DNA of 64,000 bases from Lacticaseibacillus kribbianus (GTDB lineage: Bacteria; Bacillota; Bacilli; Lactobacillales; Lactobacillaceae). The position numbers and the translations under genes were made by a program. Location of the stretch: positions 186,001 through 250,000 of the forward strand of contig NZ_JAIPUL010000001.1 of the NCBI RefSeq assembly GCF_020180945.1, written 5' to 3'. The notes under the pieces are model-generated. The model saw only the letters and a list, made by a program, of their open reading frames with translations, had not been told where the DNA came from and made no database searches. Every line of letters starts with the position of its first letter. The stretch's first letter is position 1. Positions 9,049 to 17,649 of this stretch are shown here, in pieces.

Positions 9049-11500
9049 CAGCGATCACCTCCACGGGTTTCGGTGGCCGAGTGTCAAAGGCGTGGTGTAG
9101 GTGTTCAAAGATATAGTCAAAGTGCAGCACGCCGACGTGCCCCCAGATGTCTTGGAACAAGCACTCCCCATTGTCTAGCGACCGCAGCCGATTTTGGTTG
9201 CCTTCGTCTTCGGCGTCTAGCCCAAAGAAGTTTAAGGTGTTTTTGATCTCCGTGATGTCGGTGCTACGGAAGGCAAACTTCTGGGCGATGTTGTTCTTCA
9301 TCTTTTCATCCAGTAAATCGTCCGCGTTTTGGGTCACGAGGTAGACCCCGGCGTTCATGGAGCGACCTTCGCGAATCAGTTTCATGGACAACGCCTTACC
9401 TTGCGCGACATTCAAGAACGCCCAGGCTTCGTCCAAGTCCACGATCTTGAATTGGGCGCGGTCTTGATGAATGAAGTCGATCGCGAACGTGCTGATGATC
9501 ATGAGCATGGCGACGGATAACATTTCGGCCGTGATATATTCTTCCTGCGTCTTGTCGGCGTCTGGCAGCACCAAGTCTGCGATTTGCACGATGTTGATTT
9601 TGCGGTCAAGTGCGATCGTCCGCCGCGCCGTCCCGTCAGAGAACAGTAGTGCCGCAAAGTCGTAGTCCGTGAAGGATTCGATGTGATCGGCAATGTTGCG
9701 TGCGATTGGCGTGTCTTCGCGGCGGAGTTCGTCGATGACTTTCAACAATCCCGGTTCAGGTGCTTGCGTCACTGCGCGGATCGCCTTGCGCAGCGTTGGG
9801 AAGCGGTCAGCGTCACGGCTTGAGATCCCCGTGAGGAAGGTTAGGGTGTCAACGGCCAACGATTCCGAATCCTTTAAGTTAGACAAGATGATATAAGGAT
9901 CAAGCAGCCCACGGTTCTGTTCCTCACTGGTCAAGTTGACGATATTGATTTCGTCACCCATGAAGTCGAGGTTCTCCGCCCAGCCAGTACGTTCCGACTT
10001 TGGATCAAGGATCAGTGCCTGTGCTCCGTAAAGGACGGCGTAATAGACGAGCAGATTGTTGGAGAAGGACTTCCCACCACCCAAGCTACCGAGGAAGGCG
10101 GCGGATAAGGCATTGGTGACTGTCCCCTTGATACCTTGCGCGGCAATATCTGGTTGGAGATAGACGTTCCGCCCGGTGTCCACGTTGTACCCGATGTAGA
10201 TACCTTCCTTTTCACCTAGCGATTGCGTTGCACCGAAGCCTAGCGAAGCGATGAAGTCGCTGGTCACATATTGGATATAGTCGTTGATGTAGCGCTTGGA
10301 AGCAGGGATAAACTCACTGTGTAGCCCCAGCATGTCGCCGAATGGTCGCACGAGCTTGATGTTAAGGCTGTCGTAAAAGTCGAGTAGCTGATCAGCGCGG
10401 CGCTTCATTTCATCTTCACTGCGCCCAGCCACGCGAATGACGTAGCTGATCTTGTACATGGCGTCCTTAGTCTGGTCGAGGTTGCTTTCAAGTTCATCGA
10501 CTGAATCTAAAGCGTCGCTGACGCCGCGTGTCGTCTCGTTGCCGGACTGGTAGGCGTGTTCGTCCAAGTCCTTGAGTTCTTTCTTCTTGTTGCGTACCTT
10601 GGTCAGCGCCTTCTTGTTCGTCACGATCTCAACGTTCAAGCTGGTGTCGATGGGAAAGTCGAACTGGCTTTGCTGGAAGTAGAAGATTTCGCTGCCGGGA
10701 AATTCGAGTTCACCCACGATGTCGGAAAGCGTCAGGTACGTCACGTAGCTGGCATCTAGCCCGTGGGTGATCTTGATGGAGCGTTGGTGCTGCTCAATCA
10801 GCGAACGGGTTGGCTTGATCAAGTCATAGCGCTTGATAATGATGTCGCGCTTGGACTTCTTGTGGGGCAAGTGATATTTGTAGTCGTCGTAGTCCTGACC
10901 CGTCATGCCGTAGAGGTGTTCGAGCAGGTAGCCGAAGTCGTTCTTATCGAGCGGACGAACTTTGAACCGGCGACCAATCTTTTCGGCAAGGAACTTAGCG
11001 GACTTGGCGTAGCGTTCCACTTCGGCGTTGTTCATGGTGAAAAAGTCACCAGCAAACGTTGTGTTGAACTCGGCGAAGAAGTCCCGAATGCCCAAGGACA
11101 TATCCTTGAAGATGGACTTGGCGGTGACCTCTGCGTCATTCAGCAGCAGCTTAAAGCCGATGAAGAAGAGGTAGTCCACTTGGTTGTCCCCAACGTTTTC
11201 GGTCAATGCTTCGGCTTGGCCGTCGATATGCTGGAAGGCGATGTCTTTCAGCGAGCCTTTGACCAACTTCTTTGAGCGGTCGAGGGTGTCCCGGACACTG
11301 GCTTCGGTGGCAAGTTGCAAGAGGTGTAGTTTGCCGTCGCGGTTCTGGGAAATCAACTGGCGTAAGTTCTCATGGACTTGTTGCTTTTGTTCAGGGCTTA
11401 GAAACGAGTAGTTGTACGGGATCAGTTCAAAATAGGCAAAGCACTCGCCGTCAGTGTTCCAGACGAGGTTGTCTTCGATATACTTAATTGGAAATTTCAT
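9035..11500 (-). CDS. VirB4/TcpF-type conjugation ATPase (Tn916 Orf16 / ConE-like)
   Basis: An 821-residue ATPase that powers the type IV secretion machine. Walker A is GSLGGGKSFSNN near residue 470 and Walker B is KIVDLDEAWAF near residue 690. QNADDLL follows, as in other VirB4 proteins. The length fits the Orf16 family (about 800). Its start overlaps the tcpE gene by 17 bases. ATG 11500 is preceded by GGAGGTACC, a strong ribosome site lying within tcpE. Confidence 0.93.
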   Translation of the reverse strand: MKFPIKYIEDNLVWNTDGECFAYFELIPYNYSFLSPEQKQQVHENLRQLISQNRDGKLHLLQLATEASVRDTLDRSKKLVKGSLKDIAFQHIDGQAEALTENVGDNQVDYLFFIGFKLLLNDAEVTAKSIFKDMSLGIRDFFAEFNTTFAGDFFTMNNAEVERYAKSAKFLAEKIGRRFKVRPLDKNDFGYLLEHLYGMTGQDYDDYKYHLPHKKSKRDIIIKRYDLIKPTRSLIEQHQRSIKITHGLDASYVTYLTLSDIVGELEFPGSEIFYFQQSQFDFPIDTSLNVEIVTNKKALTKVRNKKKELKDLDEHAYQSGNETTRGVSDALDSVDELESNLDQTKDAMYKISYVIRVAGRSEDEMKRRADQLLDFYDSLNIKLVRPFGDMLGLHSEFIPASKRYINDYIQYVTSDFIASLGFGATQSLGEKEGIYIGYNVDTGRNVYLQPDIAAQGIKGTVTNALSAAFLGSLGGGKSFSNNLLVYYAVLYGAQALILDPKSERTGWAENLDFMGDEINIVNLTSEEQNRGLLDPYIILSNLKDSESLAVDTLTFLTGISSRDADRFPTLRKAIRAVTQAPEPGLLKVIDELRREDTPIARNIADHIESFTDYDFAALLFSDGTARRTIALDRKINIVQIADLVLPDADKTQEEYITAEMLSVAMLMIISTFAIDFIHQDRAQFKIVDLDEAWAFLNVAQGKALSMKLIREGRSMNAGVYLVTQNADDLLDEKMKNNIAQKFAFRSTDITEIKNTLNFFGLDAEDEGNQNRLRSLDNGECLFQDIWGHVGVLHFDYIFEHLHHAFDTRPPKPVEVIADDES

Positions 11501-11876
11501 TGTGGTACCTCCAGACGTAGGTCACAGCTGTGTCTTGTTTCTCTTTTTGCGATTTCACAGGTTTACCAGCATAGGTGAGCTTCGGGGTAATGGCGTAGTT
11601 GATCACCGACCGCAAGAACCCCATTGGTTTCTTGTTGTCGAAGGTCTTCTGGCTCAAGAACCAAGTTAGCCCGGCAGGAATGCCAACATATTTGAGAAAC
11701 GCGCCGTCAATGAACGATAGTGGTGGCAAGTCGCCTAGTAGCATGACCGCAAACAAGCTGACGATGAACCACGTCATTTGCGTAAATGTGATTGGAAACG
11801 GCAGTTGCAGGTCATTGATGGCATACAGCACCTTTTCCACTGACCAGATGCTGGTGTAGGAACGGACTTTCTTCAT
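11484..11876 (-). CDS. tcpE: TcpE family conjugal transfer membrane protein (Tn916 Orf17 / ConD-like)
   Basis: A 130-residue protein with two hydrophobic helices at about residues 33-47 and 62-78, and a cytoplasmic C-terminus ending YVWRYHNEIS. TcpE proteins have this size and shape and always precede the VirB4 ATPase, as here. AAAGGAGATCAC precedes ATG 11876. Confidence 0.85.
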   Translation of the reverse strand: MKKVRSYTSIWSVEKVLYAINDLQLPFPITFTQMTWFIVSLFAVMLLGDLPPLSFIDGAFLKYVGIPAGLTWFLSQKTFDNKKPMGFLRSVINYAITPKLTYAGKPVKSQKEKQDTAVTYVWRYHNEISN

Positions 11877-11937
11877 GTGATCTCCTTTCGTTGTGAGATA
11901 AAAGGGCTGACGCCTTTTGCAGCGCCAGCCCAGAGAG

Positions 11938-12435
11938 TTAGTCTAATAATTGGTAGATGCCATAAGGCGTTTCAACGTAACCGCCCTCAATTTCGAGGTC
12001 ACGTCCGACCTTGGCATAGTCGATATAGTTTTCGACCTGTGGCGGAATCTCGCCGAACCAGCCTTCATCAGCCAGTTCTTCGGCCAACTCCGTCATGTTG
12101 GCAACGTGGTAACAAGCAATGTCATCTTTGTGTGCAGCGAGTTCGATTACGTTGTCGTACCACTCGCCGATAAGCTCTTTGATGGCAGGGTAAATCTCGG
12201 TGCCTTTCAATGCTTCAACGGCTGCGGCAGCTTCGTTAATCTCACCAATCGTGGAATACTCACTAAAGACAACGGGGCCTTCGTAGTCCTGAACCATGTA
12301 TTCTTCGTACTGGTCGTTTAGTCCTAGCTTTTCGGTGAGTTCTTCATTGTTGATTGGTGGGGTGAACCATGCGCCGACGATTTCGCCTTCGTTGTATTTG
12401 CCAAGATTGGCAATAAAGACTTTGATGTCTTCCAT
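11938..12435 (-). CDS. ardA: Antirestriction protein ArdA (Tn916 Orf18-like)
   Basis: A 165-residue, very acidic DNA-mimic protein that blocks type I restriction enzymes, protecting the element as it enters a new host. Recognisable features are the start DIKVFIANLGKYNEGEIVGAWF, the middle VVFSEY with an acidic helix, and the C-terminal YIDYAKVGRDLEIEGG. It lies in the same place as orf18 of Tn916, just upstream of tcpE. Only 3 bases separate it from the preceding small membrane gene, so the two are co-transcribed. Confidence 0.92.
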   Translation of the reverse strand: MEDIKVFIANLGKYNEGEIVGAWFTPPINNEELTEKLGLNDQYEEYMVQDYEGPVVFSEYSTIGEINEAAAAVEALKGTEIYPAIKELIGEWYDNVIELAAHKDDIACYHVANMTELAEELADEGWFGEIPPQVENYIDYAKVGRDLEIEGGYVETPYGIYQLLD

Positions 12436-12438
12436 AGG

Positions 12439-12660
12439 CTAAGCTCCCATGACGCGGTTGAACAGATTCAGCAGCACGTCTTTGACTCCAGCGGTATTGA
12501 ACACCAGCCCCACGGCGATGATCGCAATGACCAAGAAGCCAATCAACTTGGAAAATTCACGCTTGAAGCCGAGGTAGACCCCGATAATGGCAATCGCCAT
12601 CAGCACCAAGCTCTGGGCGTTGGAGGTGAACCAGTTAAACAAGTTTTGTCCGAAATTCAT
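12439..12660 (-). CDS. Small membrane protein of the conjugation operon (ConC/TcpD-like position)
   Basis: A 73-residue protein with two membrane helices at about residues 15-30 and 38-58. ATG 12660 is favoured because AAAGGA lies 8 bases before it, whereas ATG 12669 overlaps that site. Size and position just before ardA/tcpE resemble the small membrane proteins ConC/TcpD of related elements. The match is by topology only. Confidence 0.65.
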   Translation of the reverse strand: MNFGQNLFNWFTSNAQSLVLMAIAIIGVYLGFKREFSKLIGFLVIAIIAVGLVFNTAGVKDVLLNLFNRVMGA

Positions 12661-12758
12661 AATAATCATCCTTTGATTTTTAGTTTTGTGACCAGGGCTC
12701 CTTTCAAGATTGCCGCTGTTTTGGCGCGGTCAGCAGTGACCGGGTCATGGGTAACAGA

Positions 12759-13493
12759 TCAGAAAAGTTCAGTTTGAGTTGCGTGGTGGTGCTTGATGCG
12801 ATCAAGGGCACGCCGCCAGTATTCTTCGCTAATTTCATAGCCGATGAAGTGGCGGTCAGTGTCCATTGCAGCAATCGCGGTGGTGCCAGACCCCATGCAG
12901 TTATCCAGCACGATCTCGCCGGGTTGGGTGTAAGTCTTGATGAGGTAGGCAAAAAGATCGACAGGCTTTTGCGTCGGGTGCCAGCCGGTGCGATCAGACT
13001 TGTAGTTGAGTACGTCAGACGGGTAGTTAGTCCACTCTTGCGTGTAGCTATCGGGAGCGTTCCACGGGTGCAGTTGATTGGAATTTTCATACTTACGCGA
13101 GTTGACGGTTTTGTTATAGGGGAGCAGTCCTTGAGGAAAATACTTCATGCCTTTGGTGTCAGGGGAGTTACCAAAGTTGGCCGTACCCGACTTGGAGAAG
13201 ACGAGAATCTCCTCGAAACGGGATAAGGGGCGGTTCTTGGCATTGACGAAGTTGGTGACAGTATTCTTGATCCAAACCCACTTGTAGCGATACAAGGCCG
13301 GATTTGATTGCACTGAGTCCGCAGAGAAACGTTCAGTTGCGGATAGCACGATCGCGCCTTGAGGTTTGATGAGCCGTTCGTATTGACCCCAGAGGTGGGA
13401 AAACGGAATCACCTTGTCCCAAGCGTTGGCTGTGGTGCCATACGGCAAGTCGCACAGGATCATGTCGATGGAGGATGTCGGTAAGTCCGCCAT
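12759..13493 (-). CDS. DNA methyltransferase, beta-class layout (N6-adenine or N4-cytosine type)
   Basis: At least 244 residues. The catalytic motif appears as LCDLPYG near residue 14 (DPPY family), and the cofactor motif LDNCMGSGTTA lies near residue 195. This motif IV-before-motif I order defines beta-class amino-methyltransferases such as M.EcoRI-like and CcrM-like enzymes. No restriction gene adjoins it, so it is probably an orphan that marks element DNA against host restriction (inference). Translation upstream of ATG 13493 continues in frame as IKLDVIYNRECLEG, a conserved start of this family, up to a stop at 13551-13553 without any ATG, GTG or TTG; see findings. Confidence 0.85.
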   Translation of the reverse strand: MADLPTSSIDMILCDLPYGTTANAWDKVIPFSHLWGQYERLIKPQGAIVLSATERFSADSVQSNPALYRYKWVWIKNTVTNFVNAKNRPLSRFEEILVFSKSGTANFGNSPDTKGMKYFPQGLLPYNKTVNSRKYENSNQLHPWNAPDSYTQEWTNYPSDVLNYKSDRTGWHPTQKPVDLFAYLIKTYTQPGEIVLDNCMGSGTTAIAAMDTDRHFIGYEISEEYWRRALDRIKHHHATQTELF

Positions 13494-13623
13494 GCCTTCC
13501 AGACACTCGCGATTGTAGATGACGTCTAGTTTGATTGCGGTGATACTCCTTTAGTTGAATTTGTGACCATCACTCCTTTTTGAATTGCGATTGTTTTGTC
13601 ACGGTCAATCGCGACCGAGTTGG

Positions 13624-13950
13624 TTAATCGAAAAATAGGTCTTCCACCGGTGTAGCGAAGACCGGCCAGCCTGAATCTTCGGCTGTTTGATAAAGTAGTC
13701 GGCGCAGTTCGCCGTAGTTCAGGGCGCGCCCATCGCGGCCGATCAATGCCGCAGGGTACCCTTGTTGCTGGTGCCGCCAAGCGATGTAGTCTTGTGCTGT
13801 GAAGCCAAAACTATTCATGTCGCAGATACGCCGGTACTTCTTGTGTTCGATGACGCCGACTAGCGCGGCCTTGTAGACGTAGATGTTCAGCGCGCAGTCT
13901 TTGAATTGCTTACCTCGCAGCGGGTGGGAAGCCAGCACGTCATTGACCAA
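13624..13950 (-). CDS. Unknown 108-residue ICE protein
   Basis: Begins at TTG 13950 with AGGAGG eight bases ahead; GTG 13959 is in frame but lies inside that ribosome site. The start overlaps the end of the relaxase gene, so translation is coupled. It is soluble with no membrane helix, contains VIEHKKYRRICDMNSFGFT and an acidic/aromatic end EDLFFD. It occupies the position of orf19 in Tn916, but I see no clear homology and assign no function. Confidence 0.6.
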   Translation of the reverse strand: MVNDVLASHPLRGKQFKDCALNIYVYKAALVGVIEHKKYRRICDMNSFGFTAQDYIAWRHQQQGYPAALIGRDGRALNYGELRRLLYQTAEDSGWPVFATPVEDLFFD

Positions 13951-15130
13951 ACATGTCACCTCCTAGCTCCTCGCTACCAACGGTCTGTTGCTCAATCAGC
14001 TTGAGGTGCTTGTCGGTCAGCTCGGCGTCTTTGATCATGAGTTGCAAGTCAGTAGTGCCGAAGTAGTTGTCGATTTCCTTGATGACTTTGAGGGTAGGCA
14101 TGACCTGCTTTTGTAGCCACGCCTTGGTCTTGTTTAGGTCAAAGGGCTGTGGGTCAGTGGTCAGGCGGATTGGCTGGCGACCTTTGCCGATGAAGTATGA
14201 CCAACGTTCGTTGAGGGGCCACTTGAGGCGGCTTTTATCCGGGACTTCATCAACAAACCGCATATAGCGCGTGATGATACCAAACGCGACCTTTTCGGCA
14301 TCACGGGTAATCAACATGTTCTCAATCGCTTTGATGGCCCGCTCGTTTTTCAAACGAATCTCAAATCGGTTGATGATCGGCGTGTCAGCAATCGAGATGC
14401 CACGCTTGGCAGCTTGTTCAGCGGCTTTTTCGTAGATGCAGAAATACACGTCGCTTTTCATCGTGCCGACGTAAAGCGTATTGCCCCGGCCAGCCTCATC
14501 GAGATCCACGAGCTTACCTGATTGCAGCCCCTGAAATGACCGCATGACAGAGATGCACTCGTTGTTCAGACACTTATCGACCAGCTCTGGAATGTTTAGC
14601 AGGCCGACCATGTCGTTAATCGCAATATCGACCCGCTTGAAAATGCCGCCAGCTTCATCGACGCGAAGGAAGTAGTCGTACCAGTTTTCACCGTGACTAA
14701 GCAGAATGCCTTCAAACTCTCGGCAGCCTTGGCCTTTCATCTCAACCAACGTGCCGAGGTTGGAGCCAACCGGTGCTACCATGACCTGAATGTTGGAGAA
14801 GATATACATAGCCGAATAGCCGTAGAAGCCATGTTCCTCAAATATCAGGTGTTCTGGGGTCAGACCGAGAATCTTGGTGATCACAGTCTTGGCGTCATGT
14901 GTCGGGAACCGTACACGCATGTAGTCAAACATTAGCGTTAGTTCTGGTTCATCGTTCCAGTTCTTGAGCAGCCGGTCGATTTCCATTTGCAGTGATGAGC
15001 TAGGGTTAGTCTTGCCGTTCTCCACTTGGACGTAATGCATCCGCATGACACCTAAGCGCCGGGCGACTTGAGCTTGGGTCAGCTTGAGTTGCTTGCGTTT
15101 GGTTTTAGTTTTTTCATGCCATGAGCACAT
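13940..15130 (-). CDS. MobT-type relaxase (Tn916 Orf20 / ICEBs1 NicK family)
   Basis: A 396-residue nickase of the Rep_trans type that cuts oriT and leads the strand into the recipient. A Cro-type helix-turn-helix occupies residues about 10-45 (KLTQAQVARRLGVMRMHYVQ), as in Orf20. The rolling-circle initiator domain follows, with FKRVDIAINDM as a conserved metal-site strand and NRFEIRLKNERA further on. ATG 15130 is preferred to the upstream in-frame ATG because GAAAGGAG stands 7 bases ahead. The candidate oriT lies about 125 bases upstream. Confidence 0.92.
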   Translation of the reverse strand: MCSWHEKTKTKRKQLKLTQAQVARRLGVMRMHYVQVENGKTNPSSSLQMEIDRLLKNWNDEPELTLMFDYMRVRFPTHDAKTVITKILGLTPEHLIFEEHGFYGYSAMYIFSNIQVMVAPVGSNLGTLVEMKGQGCREFEGILLSHGENWYDYFLRVDEAGGIFKRVDIAINDMVGLLNIPELVDKCLNNECISVMRSFQGLQSGKLVDLDEAGRGNTLYVGTMKSDVYFCIYEKAAEQAAKRGISIADTPIINRFEIRLKNERAIKAIENMLITRDAEKVAFGIITRYMRFVDEVPDKSRLKWPLNERWSYFIGKGRQPIRLTTDPQPFDLNKTKAWLQKQVMPTLKVIKEIDNYFGTTDLQLMIKDAELTDKHLKLIEQQTVGSEELGGDMFGQ

Positions 15131-15435
15131 GGCAACGCTCCTTTCAAAAAATGAATGATGGATTGGGGTTGCCATCCATCATTTTGCCTTCTTCTATTGA
15201 AACGCCGTCATATCAACCTTTCTACCCCGTGTTCAGGCACAGACGTTGTATTTAATACCCCCCTGTTAGAGTACTGGGGGTAAGCGGTCGGCTGGCGCCG
15301 ACCGCTGCCACTCACGCTTGCGGCTTTCGCGCTGCACGCCGCGCGTGGCGGCAGGGTGCAGCCTTGCTGAACAGATTGGGTAGTCATTGACTTGCTCCTT
15401 TCAAAGGTTTTGTTTTGGTGCCGACATGCAGCCGA
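15131..15435. other. Non-coding oriT region upstream of mobT
   Basis: About 300 bases without a gene, packed with inverted repeats. AATGATGGAT/ATCCATCATT lies near 15150-15180, the C-run/G-run repeat at 15256-15282, a perfect 9-bp hairpin at 15284-15305, and GCTGCAC/GTGCAGC near 15330-15360. This density is what is expected of an origin of transfer, possibly joined to a single-strand origin. Confidence 0.65.
15256..15305 (-). other. oriT: Candidate origin of transfer (oriT) with nick-site hairpin
   Basis: On the minus strand the sequence reads TTACCCCC, AGTACT, then CTAACAGGGGGGTA. This resembles the C-run / CTAACA / G-run inverted repeat that forms the nick region of Tn916 and ICEBs1 (recalled from family knowledge). 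Next to it GCGGTCGGC (15284-15292) and GCCGACCGC (15297-15305) make a perfect 9-bp stem with a 4-base loop. It is correctly placed between the coupling-protein and relaxase genes. Confidence 0.75.
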
Positions 15436-15696
15436 TTAGTAATGGTGCGCCCAGTCATGGTAAGTGAGAACCATGCCGTCGCCAGAAATATCAGCCGTGA
15501 ACCAGAAATACACGGGTTTGCCCGATACGGTGCGATCAGCGGTCAATTCTAGCCAGTGATCGCCGTCTTCCCAGGGTTCAATGTAGTCGCAAAGCTCCAT
15601 TAAGGCGTCTTCGGCATCACTCATTGTCCCGGCTTTGATTGTATTGGCGTAGTCTTCTGTAAACTGCATCTTGTTTCTAAACTGTGGTGTAATCAT
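15436..15696 (-). CDS. Small acidic ICE protein, paralogue F
   Basis: An 86-residue acidic protein of unknown function. It shares a plan with five other proteins of the element: an N-terminal F-x2-DY (FTEDY), a middle helix (DAEDALMELCDYI), a Trp-containing strand, then a FWF-type strand and a closing VLTYHDW strand. It starts inside the stop of paralogue E (ATGA overlap), so the two are co-translated. It is the nearest gene to the oriT region. Confidence 0.65.
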   Translation of the reverse strand: MITPQFRNKMQFTEDYANTIKAGTMSDAEDALMELCDYIEPWEDGDHWLELTADRTVSGKPVYFWFTADISGDGMVLTYHDWAHHY

Positions 15697-15968
15697 TCTT
15701 CATCACCTTCATCTGCGACGTTGGTGTACGTCATGGTCAAGCCACCGTCGTCGCCAGTGGTGACATTGAACCAAAAACACTTCGGAAAACGATCAGCCGT
15801 CAGTCCACCAGGAGCGCCCATCCAGATTCGTGAGTCTGGGTACTCGTGGGCGTGCATTGCCATCCATTCAAGTTGATCTTCCGCGTCCTCAGCAGATTGG
15901 AAAGGCACGTTCTCGTGAAAGTCGTTGAGGAATTGCGCGCGGTTTTCGATTTTGACATCAGTGCTCAT
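15693..15968 (-). CDS. Small acidic ICE protein, paralogue E
   Basis: A 91-residue acidic protein of unknown function. It follows the same plan as its neighbours: FLNDF near residue 13, the helix DAEDQLEWMAMHA, RIWMG, then CFWFNV and LTMTYTNV, ending in an acidic tail DEGDEE. AGGAGGTG precedes ATG 15968. Paralogue F is directly downstream with a 4-base overlap. Two members downstream of the coupling protein and four upstream suggest tandem duplication. Confidence 0.65.
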   Translation of the reverse strand: MSTDVKIENRAQFLNDFHENVPFQSAEDAEDQLEWMAMHAHEYPDSRIWMGAPGGLTADRFPKCFWFNVTTGDDGGLTMTYTNVADEGDEE

Positions 15969-15978
15969 TTGGCACCTC

Positions 15979-17346
15979 CTATTCTATTGGGGTTGCAGGA
16001 ACGGTATTAGCTGCGGCACCGATTTCGGTGAGAAAATCATAGCCGCGTGGTACTAGTGGTGTGTAAAATTCAGAGATGACGCTGCCGCCAGTGTTCACAT
16101 AGCCGCGTCCCTTGATTGGCTTTTGAAAAAAGTCTTTGTTGGTTTCGCCGAACATCATGGAATAGCCCAACTCACTCATGCGCCCAAGCGCAACGCGGAA
16201 CATGAACTGATCTCTGATCCCGTCGCCGAGATATTTGGCGTCAGGGCGTTGGCAGGCCAACACGAGGAAGAAGCCAGCTTGACGGCCAAGCATGACGATC
16301 TGTTTGAGCTTGGACATGACTTGCATGGCATCGCGTCCCAAGGCGTCCATAAAAGCAACATATTCGTCAAAAATCAAGAAGTGAGCTGGTAAGCCAAGAT
16401 AGGCGTAATTCTCACCCGTCTTGTAACCGGGCATTTGCTTCATCTCATCATTGCGGCGCATCATTTCTTGGTAGAAGGCTTCTACTGCGCCAAGCATGGC
16501 TTCCTTCTTGGAATAGACTCCTGTCATCACGTCAGCCAAATCGGCGAGGTCAGCGTTTTTCGGGTCAAGAATGGTGAGCTGGGCACCGTCTTTCAGCAAC
16601 GCTTCAATTAGCGTCAAAATAAAGTAGGTCTTACCACCGCCCGTACCACCAGCAATCAGCATGTGGGGCAGCGCATCATAGTGCCAAGCCACCGTTTCCA
16701 TGAGCTGCATGGAGCCATGTTCACAGGTCACGTCAGCAATGGTGATACGCTTGCCGATTGTGTCGTAAAGCAAGGTGTACTCGACATAAGAATCGTGCAG
16801 GATCTTGTCTACCAGCTCACAGTAAAGACCAGCTTCTAGCTTCTTTTCCAAGTGAAGGAGCTGATCTTGATAGGAAGACATGACGATTTCAACGGAAACG
16901 TGGATCAGCCCGTCCTTGAGCCGATAGTAGATTTTGGGAAAGTGCGAGATTTTCTCTTTGGTACGCGTTGAACCTAAGTCTTTGAAGAAACTCTCACTGT
17001 TCGACTGGTCAGTTTGGTACCACTTGTTCTCCATGATCATACGGGCGAGTTTTTGGCGGTGTTCCATCTGCTTGTAGGAATCCGCAAACCAAGTTCGATA
17101 TGCCCACAAGCCAACACCAAATAGTAGCGCTGTGCATAAACTGTTAATAATCAGCGGCAGCCATGACCAAGGCAAGACCGCCACGTTCGGCCAACTAAAG
17201 AATTTCCAGTTGATTTGTCTTAGCAGCGGCCAATAGGCAATGGCAGCGCCAGTTACCCACAAGCCAACCACAACGGTCATGGCCGTGTTGTAGAGTAGGT
17301 TGCGTTGACGCGGATAGACCCGTGTACCGCGATACGTGAATTTCAT
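15979..17346 (-). CDS. tcpA: FtsK/HerA-type coupling protein TcpA (Tn916 Orf21 / ConQ-like)
   Basis: A 455-residue ATPase that hands the relaxase-DNA complex to the channel. Two N-terminal membrane helices lie at about residues 20-42 and 62-85. Walker A GGTGGGKT is near residue 235 and Walker B FLIFDEYVAF near 325, followed by the FtsK-like MLGRQAGFFLVLACQRPDA. The start ATG overlaps the stop of acidic paralogue D (ATGA). Length and order match Orf21. Confidence 0.93.
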   Translation of the reverse strand: MKFTYRGTRVYPRQRNLLYNTAMTVVVGLWVTGAAIAYWPLLRQINWKFFSWPNVAVLPWSWLPLIINSLCTALLFGVGLWAYRTWFADSYKQMEHRQKLARMIMENKWYQTDQSNSESFFKDLGSTRTKEKISHFPKIYYRLKDGLIHVSVEIVMSSYQDQLLHLEKKLEAGLYCELVDKILHDSYVEYTLLYDTIGKRITIADVTCEHGSMQLMETVAWHYDALPHMLIAGGTGGGKTYFILTLIEALLKDGAQLTILDPKNADLADLADVMTGVYSKKEAMLGAVEAFYQEMMRRNDEMKQMPGYKTGENYAYLGLPAHFLIFDEYVAFMDALGRDAMQVMSKLKQIVMLGRQAGFFLVLACQRPDAKYLGDGIRDQFMFRVALGRMSELGYSMMFGETNKDFFQKPIKGRGYVNTGGSVISEFYTPLVPRGYDFLTEIGAAANTVPATPIE

Positions 17347-17630
17347 TCGTCAATATTTACGCCGTCGTAGCCAATTACGAGGCCAAGTGGGCTACTTGAA
17401 ACGTTGAAACTAAAGCGGGCTCCTTGAAGGTAGGCTTCGGGTTTCGCACACTGCTCGCTGGCTAAAATCAAATCACAAGCATTCATGCCAGCTTGAATCG
17501 CGTGATTAGCTGCGTCGATTAAGTTGATGATGACGTCACCAGTGGGTGATGCTCCGTTGTCAAAGTCAGCGATGTGTTCGTAGTGAAGTTGAAAGTCATC
17601 CAAGTTGACGAGGGTTACTTGATCATTCAT
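17343..17630 (-). CDS. Small acidic ICE protein, paralogue D
   Basis: A 95-residue protein of unknown function, starting at ATG 17630 behind AAAGGAG. It is the most diverged of the six paralogues but keeps DFQLHY, a long helix (VIINLIDAANHAIQ), the strand ARFSFNVS and the closing LVIGYDGV. Its stop overlaps the start of the coupling-protein gene, tying it into the transfer operon. Confidence 0.6.
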   Translation of the reverse strand: MNDQVTLVNLDDFQLHYEHIADFDNGASPTGDVIINLIDAANHAIQAGMNACDLILASEQCAKPEAYLQGARFSFNVSSSPLGLVIGYDGVNIDE

Positions 17631-17649
17631 AGAAATTCTCCTTTGGGCG

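Noticed and set aside
13526-13780. 84-codon minus-strand frame overlapping the unknown ICE gene
   Set aside because: Arg-rich shadow of the gene at 13624-13950 in another frame, without a ribosome site.
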